DNA from: Parietichytrium sp. I65-24A
Lineage: Eukaryota; Sar; Bigyra; Thraustochytrida; Thraustochytriidae
DNA: 64,000 nucleotides
Direction: 5' to 3'
Assembly (NCBI GenBank): GCA_012862575.1
Contig: BLSF01000003.1
Coordinates: forward strand, 558,001 to 622,000
Below the pieces are notes generated by a model, which was not told the origin of the DNA, made no database searches, and saw only the letters and a list, made by a program, of their open reading frames with translations. This document shows positions 20,101 through 28,856 of the stretch, piece after piece (the first letter of the stretch is position 1; each line of letters begins with the position of its first letter). The translations under genes were made by a program, and so were the position numbers.

Positions 20101-22966
20101 TCTCCATGTAGTCTCTGACATGCCCTTCCAGCTCGCTTTGACTCATGTTCTGATAGCTTTCAAACTTGAGGGAGGCCAGGGTGGCAGCTCCACCCGCTGC
20201 AGCCCCTGCCGTGCTCACCTCTGCCTGAGCAGCAGATAGAGCCGAGTCAAGTGCACCCGGGCCCTCGGCGGAGGCAGCAGCTCCGTTTTGCTGTGCACCT
20301 GTGGCAAACGCAGCAGATGCACCCGCTACAGAACTTGCAAGAGACTGTGATGTTCCCGATGGGACTGCTCGGGCATCTCCTGCTAGAGCGTCTTCTCTCC
20401 TGGTGCTAAAATTTGTAACTCTGATTGGAAGCGAAACTTGCTGGCTCGCGCTTTGTTTTGCTACTCCAATGCGGCCACTTCCATTGAGACCCCAGCCGTA
20501 AACTGTCGAATCTTGTCCAAGTGCCAGACAGTGGTTTGAAAACGCAACTACAGAGCGGATATCCTCATCTGGCGAGGCACTAGGAGGCAGGGAGCCCAAG
20601 TTCAGTGCCGAAGAGTCGATCATTTGCGGCGTTGATTCAATGTGCACTCCTCCAGACATGTTGCTCGGACTTGAAGAGGCGTTTGAGCCCTTATTCGAGC
20701 CAAAACCAAGACCCAGCTTGCCGTAAAAGTCTTTCCCCCACGCCCACACGCGCCCTTTGCTAGTTATTACAAGCGAGTGATCTTCTGCTGCACATGCTCG
20801 GATAACAACGTTTTCAGATTCTGCGCGCAAAGCCGTGTTTAAGACGGGCACCAGCTTGTCGTCTGTATCCCCAAGCCCCAGCCTTGCATCCCCTCGGCCA
20901 CAGACATACAGATCGCCGTCTTCAGTGACAAACATCGAGTGGTATGCCCCGCAGGAGATATCTCTACACGTGCGAAATTGAAGCGCAAGAACGGGTTGGG
21001 GGTAGTACTGATTCTCAGTGCTACCGAGCCCCAGTTTCCCTTGCCATCCTCCGCCCCAAGTGTAAACCTTCCCCGCCGCGTCAAGGCATCCAGAGTGATC
21101 GGTTCCAAGGGAGACCTTGACAATCTTCTGTGAGGCGATGGCTCCCTTTACCACTTTTGGAAGTGATACAGTTTCTTGATCCAGATCTGCTTCAAAGAAA
21201 TTCCGCCCATGGCCGAGTTTTCCCATATCGGGGTCGCCCCAGGTAAAGAGTCGGCCATCGTCAGTAATCGCTGCCGAGTGAGTCTGTGAAGCGCATACGG
21301 TGGTCACTCGTTGACCCTGCAAGCCATGAATGAGTACTGGGAGAAATTCTGAGATTGTGGATCCTGTACCAATTTGGCCTTCAGTTCCCCGGCCCCAGCC
21401 ATAGACGTCGCCTTGTGTAACAGAGCACAGGGTGTGATTTGCTCCAGCTGACGCACTTTCGATGCGCTGTACGAAAGAGTTGTTTAATTTGACCTTGTAC
21501 GGCACCATGCAGTCATCACGCGTGCCATTCCCAATTTGCCCAAATTCGTTGCCCCCCCACGCGTATAAGACGCCAGCAAACGAGAGTGCAATGGAATGTT
21601 TTGCTCCGACGGATATGAGCTTAATTGCGTTTACAGAGACGTCTAGAGACTTGCTTGGAAGCAAGCTCAAGCTTGTAGATGCCCCCGAGCCATTGCCGCT
21701 GACGTCCAATTCTGCTGATACTTCAGAGCTTAAGAGATTGGAGTTCAACAAAAAGCTCGCGTGCGGGGGCGCTATCCTCACGTTCCCAACGTCGCTTGCG
21801 GTAAAATCGACCTTCTTGGGCACAGGTTGCCGCATGGCATTACCGTGACCTAGTTTGCCGTACATGCCGTCGCCCCAGCTGAAGAGACTGCCATTCTTGC
21901 ACACTGCCAGTGTGTGTGAAGGACCAGCAAAAGCCTGAAGTACACTATTGCCTTCCAATGTAGCAGCGCTCACCATTTGGGGAAGCATTACGTTTTCGTC
22001 GCCACCTTCCAAGCCTAGCTTGCCATACTGTCCGCCACCCCAAGTGAACAAGCACCCGTCTTGAGTCACTGCCACGGAATGGAAAACACCGAGCGACACT
22101 TGATGAATAGCGTGGCGGCCAATGCCGTCTACTTTGACGGGAAGGAACATGTCCGTTTCTTCCCCATGACCAAGCCTCCCGAAACTCCCTGCGCCCCAAG
22201 TGTAGAGCTCCCCGCCATCTGTGATGCACGCAGAATGCGATTCGCCGCAAGCAGCAAATACAACGAAGACGTGAACCAAACTCTCCACAAACTCGGGTAT
22301 CGACGTCCCCCTTTGCGCACCGTTCCCGAGACGTCCCTTATCGCCATGGCCCCAGGTGTACAACTCCCCTTTACGAGTCACACAGCAAGAGTGTTTCCCA
22401 CCACCAGCTACTTGCGCGGCCACTTTGCCTCTCAGAGCCTGAACCATTTTCGGCGAGTGCTCGTCTTTGTTGGTCCCGTGGCCCAAATTACCATAGCTTC
22501 CAACGCCCCAGGTCCAAACGTCTCCGTTCCCGTCAATGCATAACGTATGGTCGGATCCGCACGCCACCTGCTTGACCAGAAAATCCGTGCCAAACGCTGG
22601 TATCCTCGCAGGGCTGAACATGAAGCTCCCGCCGCTCTCGAACTGTTGCTCCAGATCCGATTCTACGCCTAACCGCCCTGCATCGGCCGAACCCCACGAG
22701 TAAACCTCTCCAGATGACAGCAGAACGACAGAGTGCGAGGCGCCGCACGCGACCTGAAGAGGGGCAGTCTTCCATGTGCTTGAGCTGGATCTCGGATCCG
22801 GCACCGGAACAGGAGTCATCGCTGCATCTTTGGCCTTTCCGATGCCCAACTGCCCGTGAGTATTTGAACCGAATGCAAACACGCATGAACCATCTCCTAG
22901 CGCTAGCGAGTGGCGCTGCCCCACGCTCACGCACGACAGCACACTCACGGAGAGCTCCAAAGCCAT
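17156..22966 (-). CDS. Double RCC1 propeller fused to IQGAP-type RasGAP and RasGAP C-terminal regions
   Basis: A single-exon 1,936-residue protein. Residues 1 to about 850 contain 14 RCC1-type repeats (for example VWTWGVGSYGNLGHG, LYTWGAGSFGRLGHG, VYTWGGGWQGKLGLG), enough for two seven-bladed propellers. An Ala/Ser-rich linker follows (about 870-960). From about 1070 to 1480 a helical GAP-related region is seen: RIPVYESIFQYLLTNPRYL, LPHSIRLLCKILHHEL, FLIDNLFLPAFLSP and QQQRRNMVSVVGLLQRI, the order of the IQGAP GAP-related domain. From about 1610 to 1760 a RasGAP-C-like helical region occurs (FDVLLRSCLNNLVRRKEEFSRLSVQL, then LSKARYDQLVLQN). The usual RasGAP FLR..NPA block reads FLIDNLFLPA, so catalysis is doubtful. 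Likely a large cytosolic scaffold for small GTPases. Confidence 0.85.
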   Translation of the reverse strand: MALELSVSVLSCVSVGQRHSLALGDGSCVFAFGSNTHGQLGIGKAKDAAMTPVPVPDPRSSSSTWKTAPLQVACGASHSVVLLSSGEVYSWGSADAGRLGVESDLEQQFESGGSFMFSPARIPAFGTDFLVKQVACGSDHTLCIDGNGDVWTWGVGSYGNLGHGTNKDEHSPKMVQALRGKVAAQVAGGGKHSCCVTRKGELYTWGHGDKGRLGNGAQRGTSIPEFVESLVHVFVVFAACGESHSACITDGGELYTWGAGSFGRLGHGEETDMFLPVKVDGIGRHAIHQVSLGVFHSVAVTQDGCLFTWGGGQYGKLGLEGGDENVMLPQMVSAATLEGNSVLQAFAGPSHTLAVCKNGSLFSWGDGMYGKLGHGNAMRQPVPKKVDFTASDVGNVRIAPPHASFLLNSNLLSSEVSAELDVSGNGSGASTSLSLLPSKSLDVSVNAIKLISVGAKHSIALSFAGVLYAWGGNEFGQIGNGTRDDCMVPYKVKLNNSFVQRIESASAGANHTLCSVTQGDVYGWGRGTEGQIGTGSTISEFLPVLIHGLQGQRVTTVCASQTHSAAITDDGRLFTWGDPDMGKLGHGRNFFEADLDQETVSLPKVVKGAIASQKIVKVSLGTDHSGCLDAAGKVYTWGGGWQGKLGLGSTENQYYPQPVLALQFRTCRDISCGAYHSMFVTEDGDLYVCGRGDARLGLGDTDDKLVPVLNTALRAESENVVIRACAAEDHSLVITSKGRVWAWGKDFYGKLGLGFGSNKGSNASSSPSNMSGGVHIESTPQMIDSSALNLGSLPPSASPDEDIRSVVAFSNHCLALGQDSTVYGWGLNGSGRIGVAKQSASQQVSLPIRVTNFSTRREDALAGDARAVPSGTSQSLASSVAGASAAFATGAQQNGAAASAEGPGALDSALSAAQAEVSTAGAAAGGAATLASLKFESYQNMSQSELEGHVRDYMETGRLPPLSVVQLFLKAEPRGRQEQGITRHKEELGASEDSVLMFLQDVVSEEAKVQSLDYTIGLTIASTMRKLNIPGLHNSASTSYSGGEDGADGGSKTKRSGASRFQPSRALLSRIPVYESIFQYLLTNPRYLIQIFKLYVGRRNAKFMTDGEKIANGGANANGNPRLESAQQGMEPNQEISWSAIYFELLEGVYTMGDAHSEHLFLLLAREILRIEIEAFLDSSSVLGASSANTTFEMELENEAPLDKLNDFASSLGSTSSRRSLKNFLEPKMRCSSFLQATAMICSQESVTAFLSRHFEASITDLFRGLHSRTVKGDEINLSLDVLKIFEDLHGSQGQQYLTDSSRADLRREEVLRRPEVRNELENRIRLLRDFALDFFTQIVKVVTELPHSIRLLCKILHHELRWTFREDASAVPVDFDKAIAKFLIDNLFLPAFLSPTQRKILPRHFGEVTQQQRRNMVSVVGLLQRIVSDRTYSDETLESLNVVIRQHRGHVQNMVNGLLNIPNNLTDLLYFDIFSEYLRPKEEPLALQVRHRSLKFVRYALYNENAAGICHTSDPLYKLAYGEGGILSEQTDPIAAASFLDEAGKFKPEDNFVLKLELQLRFLNFDNLEHVLLPLKEESKNGTETPVGSGTSYVPRTSFTDAIRYDPFSGAPVPAYMIDGENALSSNVAEQQEDSTITVAQLERALVDLQELPIQADVQDLMVALKRKLDEYLTDGDFSKAQDVHNLQRGIQEITASQRSAGFDVLLRSCLNNLVRRKEEFSRLSVQLASLKTLNKLSKARYDQLVLQNSALRDFLKLVTGNGNQPGSGSGIVLNAHKSSLPMSSVGGKLSSLKSQFESSGSSYGAYGKYSLRQLLERKIVLGIVSSGSKESMESSDSVGSQSVSPQLLLKHKSKIQFLFASNKTGLYTVTVILNKEAIIDNFEIRMAKLAELQRMSRPNIMPSASLPVNFSVANLRVMLEELTMRRLLGGDSVQ

Positions 22967-23388
22967 TCTCTTTCTCCCTGCGAGTCACTCCTCGCCTTGG
23001 CTTTGAGAGTATCTCCTCGTTTCACTCTCGTTCGCTCGTCTCCTCCCTTCCCCGCTCACTCGATCACTCACTCGCTCGCTCTTTGCAAAGCCAAAGAATC
23101 TCTACCTGAACTCGCCGGATGCTCTCGGTCAACCTGCGGGTCTAACGATTTCTCAGTGTGCCAACGAGGACACCTGCATACGTACGCCGGCAGTCCTGTG
23201 CTACGCTAACGCTCTTTTCCACCAAATTGACTGTGGCTGTGAAGGAGAGACGGGACTGACGGGACGTCTTGGTTTTACTTTCGGTTTCGGTTTGTTAGTT
23301 TGCTTAGTTTGCTGGTTTACTTTGCTTCTTGTCTGCTGCACTTTGTGTCGTTCGTTGTTGAAGTGCCACCGACTGATTGAATGATTAT

Positions 23389-23404
23389 TGATCATCGATG
23401 ATCA
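23389..23404. repeat. Perfect 16-bp palindrome TGATCATCGATGATCA
   Basis: The 16 bases equal their own reverse complement. The flanks continue with further TGATCA and GATC units, ending at a second cluster at 23530-23586. Confidence 0.9.
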
Positions 23405-23529
23405 TTGATCACTGACTGTGATCTGTGAATTCACTCAATTGATTCTTTCTGATTGTGCTGTTCTCTCACTGTGACTATCTGTGACTGTCTGTGAATGCTC
23501 GATGATGATTGAAAGGAAACGGGAAACAC

Positions 23530-23586
23530 ATCGATCGATCTGATCAATCTGATCAATCGATAATCGATCAATTGATTGATCGATCT
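23530..23586. repeat. Cluster of ATCGATC / TGATCAAT units
   Basis: About 57 bases built from overlapping ATCGATC, TGATCAAT and ATTGATTGATCG units, largely self-complementary. It could fold as a cruciform or bind a dimeric factor; no function is known. Confidence 0.8.
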
Positions 23587-23997
23587 CTTCACAGTCGACT
23601 GGCGCTTACTAAATTTACAACCTAAGTCGTGGACTGGCGGTTATGTGTGATGTACGTGGGCGCTAAGTCGCTTCATAGCTAAAGTTTGGGAGCTCTGCGA
23701 GCTCAGAGGATCGAATAGTGCGGGTCACACATGGTTACACATTGGTTACACGGCGTTACAGAAATGAGGTGCCAGTGATGCCAGTGTCGACGTTTACCTC
23801 CAACGAGAACTTGATTGAGAGGAGTCAGGGGATTGACGAATGAGAGCGTGACGGTCAAGTCTTGCGAGTTGTTGCGACGGTGACGGGCTGGGTACTCGTC
23901 GGTAATCGATCAGTCAAAAGCTTTTGGTGGTTGAAATTCGAATTTTGGTTTCACAGTTGAATATGGACACTTTGACGCTCGAGACTGGCGCGAAAGT

Positions 23998-25335
23998 TCA
24001 GGAGAGGATGTAGCTGTCGGAGAACGAGTAATAGTTGAAGAGACGTTCGAAAAAGTGCGTGGGCAATTTGTAAGTCATCATGCGCTCTCCCGCACGGTGG
24101 TATATGGACTGGTGCGAGACGGCCTCTAATCTGTCGAATGAGCCGTTGCGAGGGTGGATTTTCAATGTGAACGTGACTGAAAAGCTGATCATGTTGACGA
24201 CCGCGGTGAGCTCGTTTCCGACTACCGTATAAAACCCTTGGAAAATCGTGTCTGCCTTGGTCGTGTCGACCTTCTTGTTGTGCTTGGCCAAAAATTTCTT
24301 CTTCCGGCCTTGGCCCGCAGTCGATTTGCTGTCTCCAGCAGAGGCAGCGGATCGAGTGGAATAGTCTGCGGTGTGAAAGCCGACTGACTTCGGATCCCGA
24401 TGGCGGACTCCGGCAGCGATTTGATCCTCGAAGAGCCGCCGCTTGAATTTTTCGCGCATCTCTGTTGGATTTAGTGGAGTAGAAGCATAGAGCACCTCAC
24501 CGTTTGCTTTGAACAAGAAATATCGAAAGTGCTTTGCCTCGCAATATGGTGAGTACTCCGTTGTCCACATTGAAGGTGGGCCAGTGTCTTTGATGTAAAC
24601 TCGTTTCATTATGTACAGTCCAGACTCCGTTCTCACATGCGGGCGCTTCATCCGAGTGTTCAGCCAGGAGCCAAATTTGTTGGGCGCAAGCGTGCCTCCT
24701 CGCCTCACGACCTGGACCGGCCTGAATGCTGGTCGCGTGAAGAGCCTTTCGCAAAATATGCGCCAGAGTGGCTCAGTCTGAAGGCTGGAGCGCCACTTTC
24801 GATTGCACACTTTGCATTGGTCGAGAGAATCTTCGTCCAAGAAGGAGAGCACCGACACGAGTTGTTCCTGAGGCAAAGCATTGATGTGTTCCCCGAGGTC
24901 TGCTGGTTCTTGCTCTTCTTCATCGGCGTCAATGTGATGCAGCGCAAACGCCCTTGGTGGAGCATGTGGCGTAGCAACTGGCGACTCTTCTTCCACCTCC
25001 TCTAGTTCCTCCAAAACATTATGCTCGTCGTCATCTTTGATCCGCAGCTGCAGCGCCAACTTTTGAAAAAGTATGTTATCTCTTGGAAGCCCAACACTCA
25101 TGGCAATATCTTCTTCCTCTCGAAGCACTGTATCATCGTCAGATTCGCCGGGGAGTCTCTGCCACGCTTCTTGACCGCCTCCTCGTCTCTCGTCGCCAGC
25201 AGCAGCAGCCTGTCTCAAAGCAATTCTCAGTGCTTCAGCATCTTGAAAATCTTCCAGTCGCCGCCCAATACCCATTCCATTCCCTTGTCGCGAGTTTGGG
25301 TTGAGCACCTGCACTTCCTGCGGCCGCCTCGCCAT
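23998..25335 (-). CDS. FBXO9: F-box protein, FBXO9/Hrt3 type
   Basis: A 445-residue F-box protein. After an acidic N-terminal half comes the F-box at about residues 145-195 (INALPQEQLVSVLSFLDEDSLDQCKVCNRKWR, LWRIFCERLF). The C-terminal part is typical of FBXO9: ESGLYIMKRVYIKDTG, YCEAKHFRYFLFKANGEVLYASTPLNPTEM, and a long beta-rich ending. FBXO9 is the substrate receptor of an SCF ubiquitin ligase. The open frame continues upstream for 64 codons to a GTG at 25527, with a TAG in frame beyond it. ATG 25335 (AAGATGG) is the preferred start, but a further 5' exon cannot be excluded because the upstream 64 codons read as plausible protein. A basic Lys-rich loop (KKKFLAKHNKK) lies inside the C-terminal domain. 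Confidence 0.85.
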   Translation of the reverse strand: MARRPQEVQVLNPNSRQGNGMGIGRRLEDFQDAEALRIALRQAAAAGDERRGGGQEAWQRLPGESDDDTVLREEEDIAMSVGLPRDNILFQKLALQLRIKDDDEHNVLEELEEVEEESPVATPHAPPRAFALHHIDADEEEQEPADLGEHINALPQEQLVSVLSFLDEDSLDQCKVCNRKWRSSLQTEPLWRIFCERLFTRPAFRPVQVVRRGGTLAPNKFGSWLNTRMKRPHVRTESGLYIMKRVYIKDTGPPSMWTTEYSPYCEAKHFRYFLFKANGEVLYASTPLNPTEMREKFKRRLFEDQIAAGVRHRDPKSVGFHTADYSTRSAASAGDSKSTAGQGRKKKFLAKHNKKVDTTKADTIFQGFYTVVGNELTAVVNMISFSVTFTLKIHPRNGSFDRLEAVSHQSIYHRAGERMMTYKLPTHFFERLFNYYSFSDSYILS

Positions 25336-25926
25336 CTTGACGATTGTGTGCCCCGGTTTGTAGTGTGGCAACCTACGAGCTGACAAGGAGTCCGTCTCCC
25401 AGTCCGCCTCCGCAAGAGTACTGTCGCCAGATCCAACTTTCGCTGCTTGAAACAAGTGCAAGGCAGAGGGACGCGAGGACACTTTCCACGACTCAGTGCT
25501 CGGGAGTTTGGGGGGTACTCTCCGCACAATGTCTCGGTGAGTCTATGGTAATAGTTTCTGTCTGATCTTAGTAGTGCAAGGAACAATGCTGCAATGATCT
25601 GCAATGGTGCGAGATCAGCGAGAGCAAATATGCGAAAATGTGCGACGGAAGACATGTGAACATGTGCGGTGTCGGATGTAGTCAGAGACTGGATAGGGCT
25701 GCACTGCAAAGATCTCTGTCGATTGATGGTAAACGAACGTAGCTTGCCGTCCCAGATATCATCATTAAGAAGCCGGGAACAGGTGTGCAAGGGCCGCAAA
25801 GCTGGTAAAATGAAAGTACTTGAGCATGGAGCTGCTCTGCGAGGATGACGAGCGGTCTTGTTCATGGTTATCGGTGAATTCTGAGACAAAAAAAATAAGC
25901 GGAAGCGGAATCGAGCAGGGGTTTGA
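25336..25926. other. Intergenic region, possible FBXO9 5' extension
   Basis: Gap of 591 bases between the isomerase 3' end and the FBXO9 start. Bases 25336-25527 are open in the FBXO9 frame and may be coding or leader. The rest shows no recognisable gene. Confidence 0.5.
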
Positions 25927-26874
25927 TTATATGAGCAGAGACCACAGAGGGCGAGTCAGGCGAATGGCCTGGAAAGACATTTTGGCGCTGCCTCTGCCTC
26001 TGCGCTCTGCATTGGCCTCCATAGCACGAAGAAAGTTTTCGGAAAGGAAGGCTTCGGCAAGAGCTCTGGACTCCTTGGCATTCACTTCCTTGAGTTTGGC
26101 GAGCTCGGCAGCATCACGAGACTTTTTGCGTCCGTTTGCCTCCAAATACGCCTGGACATGGTCGTGTGCGGCGTCAAGAAGAACTTTGTCTTCGGTCTCA
26201 AAGTCTGGGGTCTCCACAAGCTTGAGCATCTTGTAGCTCGCGGCTTCGGCGGCGGTCATTTTGTGACCCTTCACCAGCATCTTCTCCGCCATCTCGTCGC
26301 CGAACATCTTGGGGAACAGATAGGAACTGCACCCCTCTGGCACAAGTCCGAGTGTCTGGAAAGGAGTGTGAAAAGTGGCCCTCTGGTTGGCCAGGATCCC
26401 ATCAGTAAGGGTGGCGCTTGTGGCAGCTGCTCCGATAGTCGGACCGTTCACCGCAACGAAGAGAGGTTTTGGGAAATCGATGAACTGATCAAAAAGCTCT
26501 TTGTTCAGGGACTCGAGAGTGGTCAGCAGTGTCTTGGGCATCATGGGCTTGAGCACAGCAGCAAGGTCAACTCCAGCCTGTATGTGCGACCGTCAGTATC
26601 CTGTGCACTTTTGCCGATTTCCGATTTCCCATCCACCAACGACTCCCTCCCTCCACACCTTCCTTGAACTTATCTTATCCACTCAGTAACTCACACTGTA
26701 ATAGTTGCCGGTTCCCGTCAAAATCACGGCGTCCACATTGTTGTCCGCAGCCAGCTCCTTGAGTGCCGCTCTCTTCTCCTTCATCATCTTGAGCGACCAC
26801 GCATTCAGCTTCTTTGGGTTGTTAAACCGCAGCACGGTCACACCCTTCTTCGCGGACACGTCCAAGAGCCCCAT
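25927..26874 (-). CDS. ECI2: Delta3,delta2-enoyl-CoA isomerase (ECI2-like), two exons
   Basis: Exon 1 26695-26874, exon 2 25927-26577, intron of 117 bases (donor GTGAGT, acceptor ACAG) in phase 0; 276 residues. Crotonase fold: FNNPKKLNAW, then VDAVILTGTGNYYS joined by the splice to AGVDL, matching the oxyanion-hole segment of the family. NGPTIGAAATSATLTDGILANQRATFHTPFQ is followed by LGLVPEGCSSYLFPKMFG, where the Glu in PEGCSSY is the catalytic base of ECI2 isomerases. The enzyme moves cis/trans-3 double bonds to trans-2 during beta-oxidation of unsaturated fatty acids. Unlike animal ECI2 there is no N-terminal acyl-CoA-binding domain, and the C-terminus (WSLLI) is not a classical peroxisomal PTS1. 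ATG 26874 is used; the frame opens at TTG 26883. Confidence 0.9.
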
Positions 26875-27625
26875 CTTTTTCAAATTTTAAATCGCGCCGC
26901 AGTCCGTTGAGCCTATCACCCTTTTGCGCAGTGCAATTATCTACCCTCTGCTCGATGTCTCTGTCTCAGCACGCAGTTTTTCCAAAGTCCAACTCTTTCT
27001 TCACTTCTCCCATCAACCGTGTCACGAGTTACACCTTTCCACAGACGATAAAACGAGGTAAGAATTTGGTGAGTTGGTGAAATCCCTCCGCATTTGCGAA
27101 ACCCTTTCTTTCGTGCATCATTAACCATTACCTACATATACCTACATCCACCTTATCTTACTTTGCCTGCGGTACTACTCACGCCACTAACCTCCACAAT
27201 CAGCAGGGAAGGTAACCTGACTTAGATAGTATCAGATATAGAGTTTCACATAGGGAGGGGAACCGAAGAACCGAAGAACCGGTGCGAAGAACCCACGTTC
27301 CTAGCTTTTTCAAACTTTGAACAAAGCTTTGCAACTTGGAAGCAGGCGCAACGCAACGGAACATAACGTAACGCAACGGAACGGAGAGAGAGAGAGAGAG
27401 AGAGAGAGTTAGAAAGGAAGAAGGAGCAGCTCACGACCTTTGCAGAAAAGCCCGCACTCAACATCGATCTACTGCTGTCGCCAACTCACAAACTGCAGCC
27501 GTTCGCGTGAAGCCAAACTCACTCATTCCCATCGTCGAGCGCAGGTAGATCGCTCGATCGGACAAGAGCGCACTCGTGGAGCTGGGAAGTTGGAAAGCTG
27601 GGAAGCTGGGGAGCTGGGAGGCAAA
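26875..27625. other. Divergent upstream region
   Basis: Spacer of 751 bases between divergent isomerase and RAD9 genes. A GA run occupies 27384-27408, with ACGCAACGGA-type repeats just before it and GCTGGGAA-type repeats at about 27581-27619 directly upstream of the RAD9 ATG. No gene is supported. Confidence 0.6.
27384..27408. repeat. GA dinucleotide repeat
   Basis: Perfect GA run in the RAD9 upstream region. Confidence 0.9.
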
Positions 27626-28708
27626 ATGCAGTGCACGATGCCAGCGAGAAACATCCGCGTGTTCGCCGCGGCGGTGCAGTGCTTGGCGCGAGTGGGCAAG
27701 GAGGTGGTGCTGGAGGCCAGCCGACGCGATGGTGCTGGGTCGGTGATCCTGACGGCGATGAACGACGCAAAGACTGCGTTCAACAAGTTTGTGTTTTACG
27801 ACTCTTTCTTTGAGAAGCTGGTGCTGGAGGGAGGGGCCAGTGGAAAGGTGCTGGCAGTAAAGATCCCGCTGAAGGCATGCGTAAGTGCGCTAAAGTCAAC
27901 GCGCACGTCGGAGAGGCTGACGATTAGCTTCGTGAAGGAAGGGGCGAGGCATGTGGTGGTGTTCAGCAGCCAGTGCAAGGGGGGGTTGGTGAAAACGCAT
28001 GAGTTGCACTATGAAGACACGGCGATCGTTCACGCGACGTTTGACCGTAAAAGTGCCAAGCATAGCATTTCCGCGCGCCGGAGCCTGTTTCAAAAATCTA
28101 TTCAGCACATATTCGGCGCAGAAGAAGCCTCGCTTGGCATTGTTCCTTCGGTTGGAGTGAGGTTCAAGTCGCACTTCCAGCACGCCGACAGAGCAACAGA
28201 GTACACCACCCTCAAGTCGGACATCTTGATTCGCCTCGAGGAGCTCAACTCATCAAACATCGACAATGGCTCACCAAGCGAAATCGCTTTTGGACTAAAG
28301 GAGATGAAAGCTTTGCTTCAATTTTGCGAGAATGCCGATATACTTCAAGTTAGCCTCCTCTTTAGCGACGCAGGAGACCCGTTTCTATTCACCACGGACG
28401 ATGTCGTCACAGATAATGGCGATTATCAAGACGACGTCAGGATGGCGGGATCTGGCCAGATCAACACCTTCAAGGCGGAGCTCATTATGGCAACCCTCGA
28501 AGTGGAGGAAATTGACCCAGAGGAGCCCGAAGAAGCCAGTCAGCGCAGCTCTGAGCATGACAAGCACTCCGTCAAGCAGAATCAGTCTCAGAATAGCACC
28601 CAGTCGGACTCAAGCGCGGCCGGTGAAAAGCGCGGCCGAGTCCTCGAGAGTGACGATGACAGCTCCGTTCCCCTGCGCCAATCAAAGGTCGTGCGATCGA
28701 GACAGTGA
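27626..28708 (+). CDS. RAD9: RAD9, 9-1-1 checkpoint clamp subunit
   Basis: A 360-residue PCNA-like protein. The start NIRVFAAAVQCLARVGKEVVLEA, followed by TAMNDAKTAFNKFVFYDSFF, aligns with RAD9A ([39 protein letters not shown]). Later blocks FSSQCKGGLVKTHEL, VHATFDRK, IAFGLKEMKALLQFCENADI and DPFLFTTDD fit the two PCNA halves (about 1-270). A disordered acidic, Ser/Gln-rich tail (about 285-360) corresponds to the phosphorylated RAD9 tail that recruits TopBP1-type partners. It ends in basic residues. With RAD1 and HUS1, which are not in this window, it would form the DNA-damage clamp. ATG 27626 is chosen; the frame stays open upstream but has no other ATG with family-like sequence. Confidence 0.92.
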   Translation: MQCTMPARNIRVFAAAVQCLARVGKEVVLEASRRDGAGSVILTAMNDAKTAFNKFVFYDSFFEKLVLEGGASGKVLAVKIPLKACVSALKSTRTSERLTISFVKEGARHVVVFSSQCKGGLVKTHELHYEDTAIVHATFDRKSAKHSISARRSLFQKSIQHIFGAEEASLGIVPSVGVRFKSHFQHADRATEYTTLKSDILIRLEELNSSNIDNGSPSEIAFGLKEMKALLQFCENADILQVSLLFSDAGDPFLFTTDDVVTDNGDYQDDVRMAGSGQINTFKAELIMATLEVEEIDPEEPEEASQRSSEHDKHSVKQNQSQNSTQSDSSAAGEKRGRVLESDDDSSVPLRQSKVVRSRQ

Positions 28709-28856
28709 GTGACCTTGCTTGCCAGGGATCAATTTCTTGCGATATGGTCGCGCGATCTCCACCGAGATGTGTACATTCTTGAATTCGTAATACTTAAATT
28801 AACTTGGAACAAGGTGAAAATTAGTTTCTTTGGTCAATGATGACTTAGGGTCGGTC

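Larger units (their letters stand above)
22967..23997. other. Upstream region rich in TGATCA/ATCGAT palindromes
   Basis: Spacer of about 1 kb upstream of the RCC1-GAP gene and downstream of nothing on its own strand except FBXO9's stop. It contains a perfect 16-base palindrome (23389-23404) and a dense GATC/ATCGAT cluster (23530-23586). A CTCACTCG-type pyrimidine repeat occurs near 23045-23085. No gene is supported. Confidence 0.6.
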
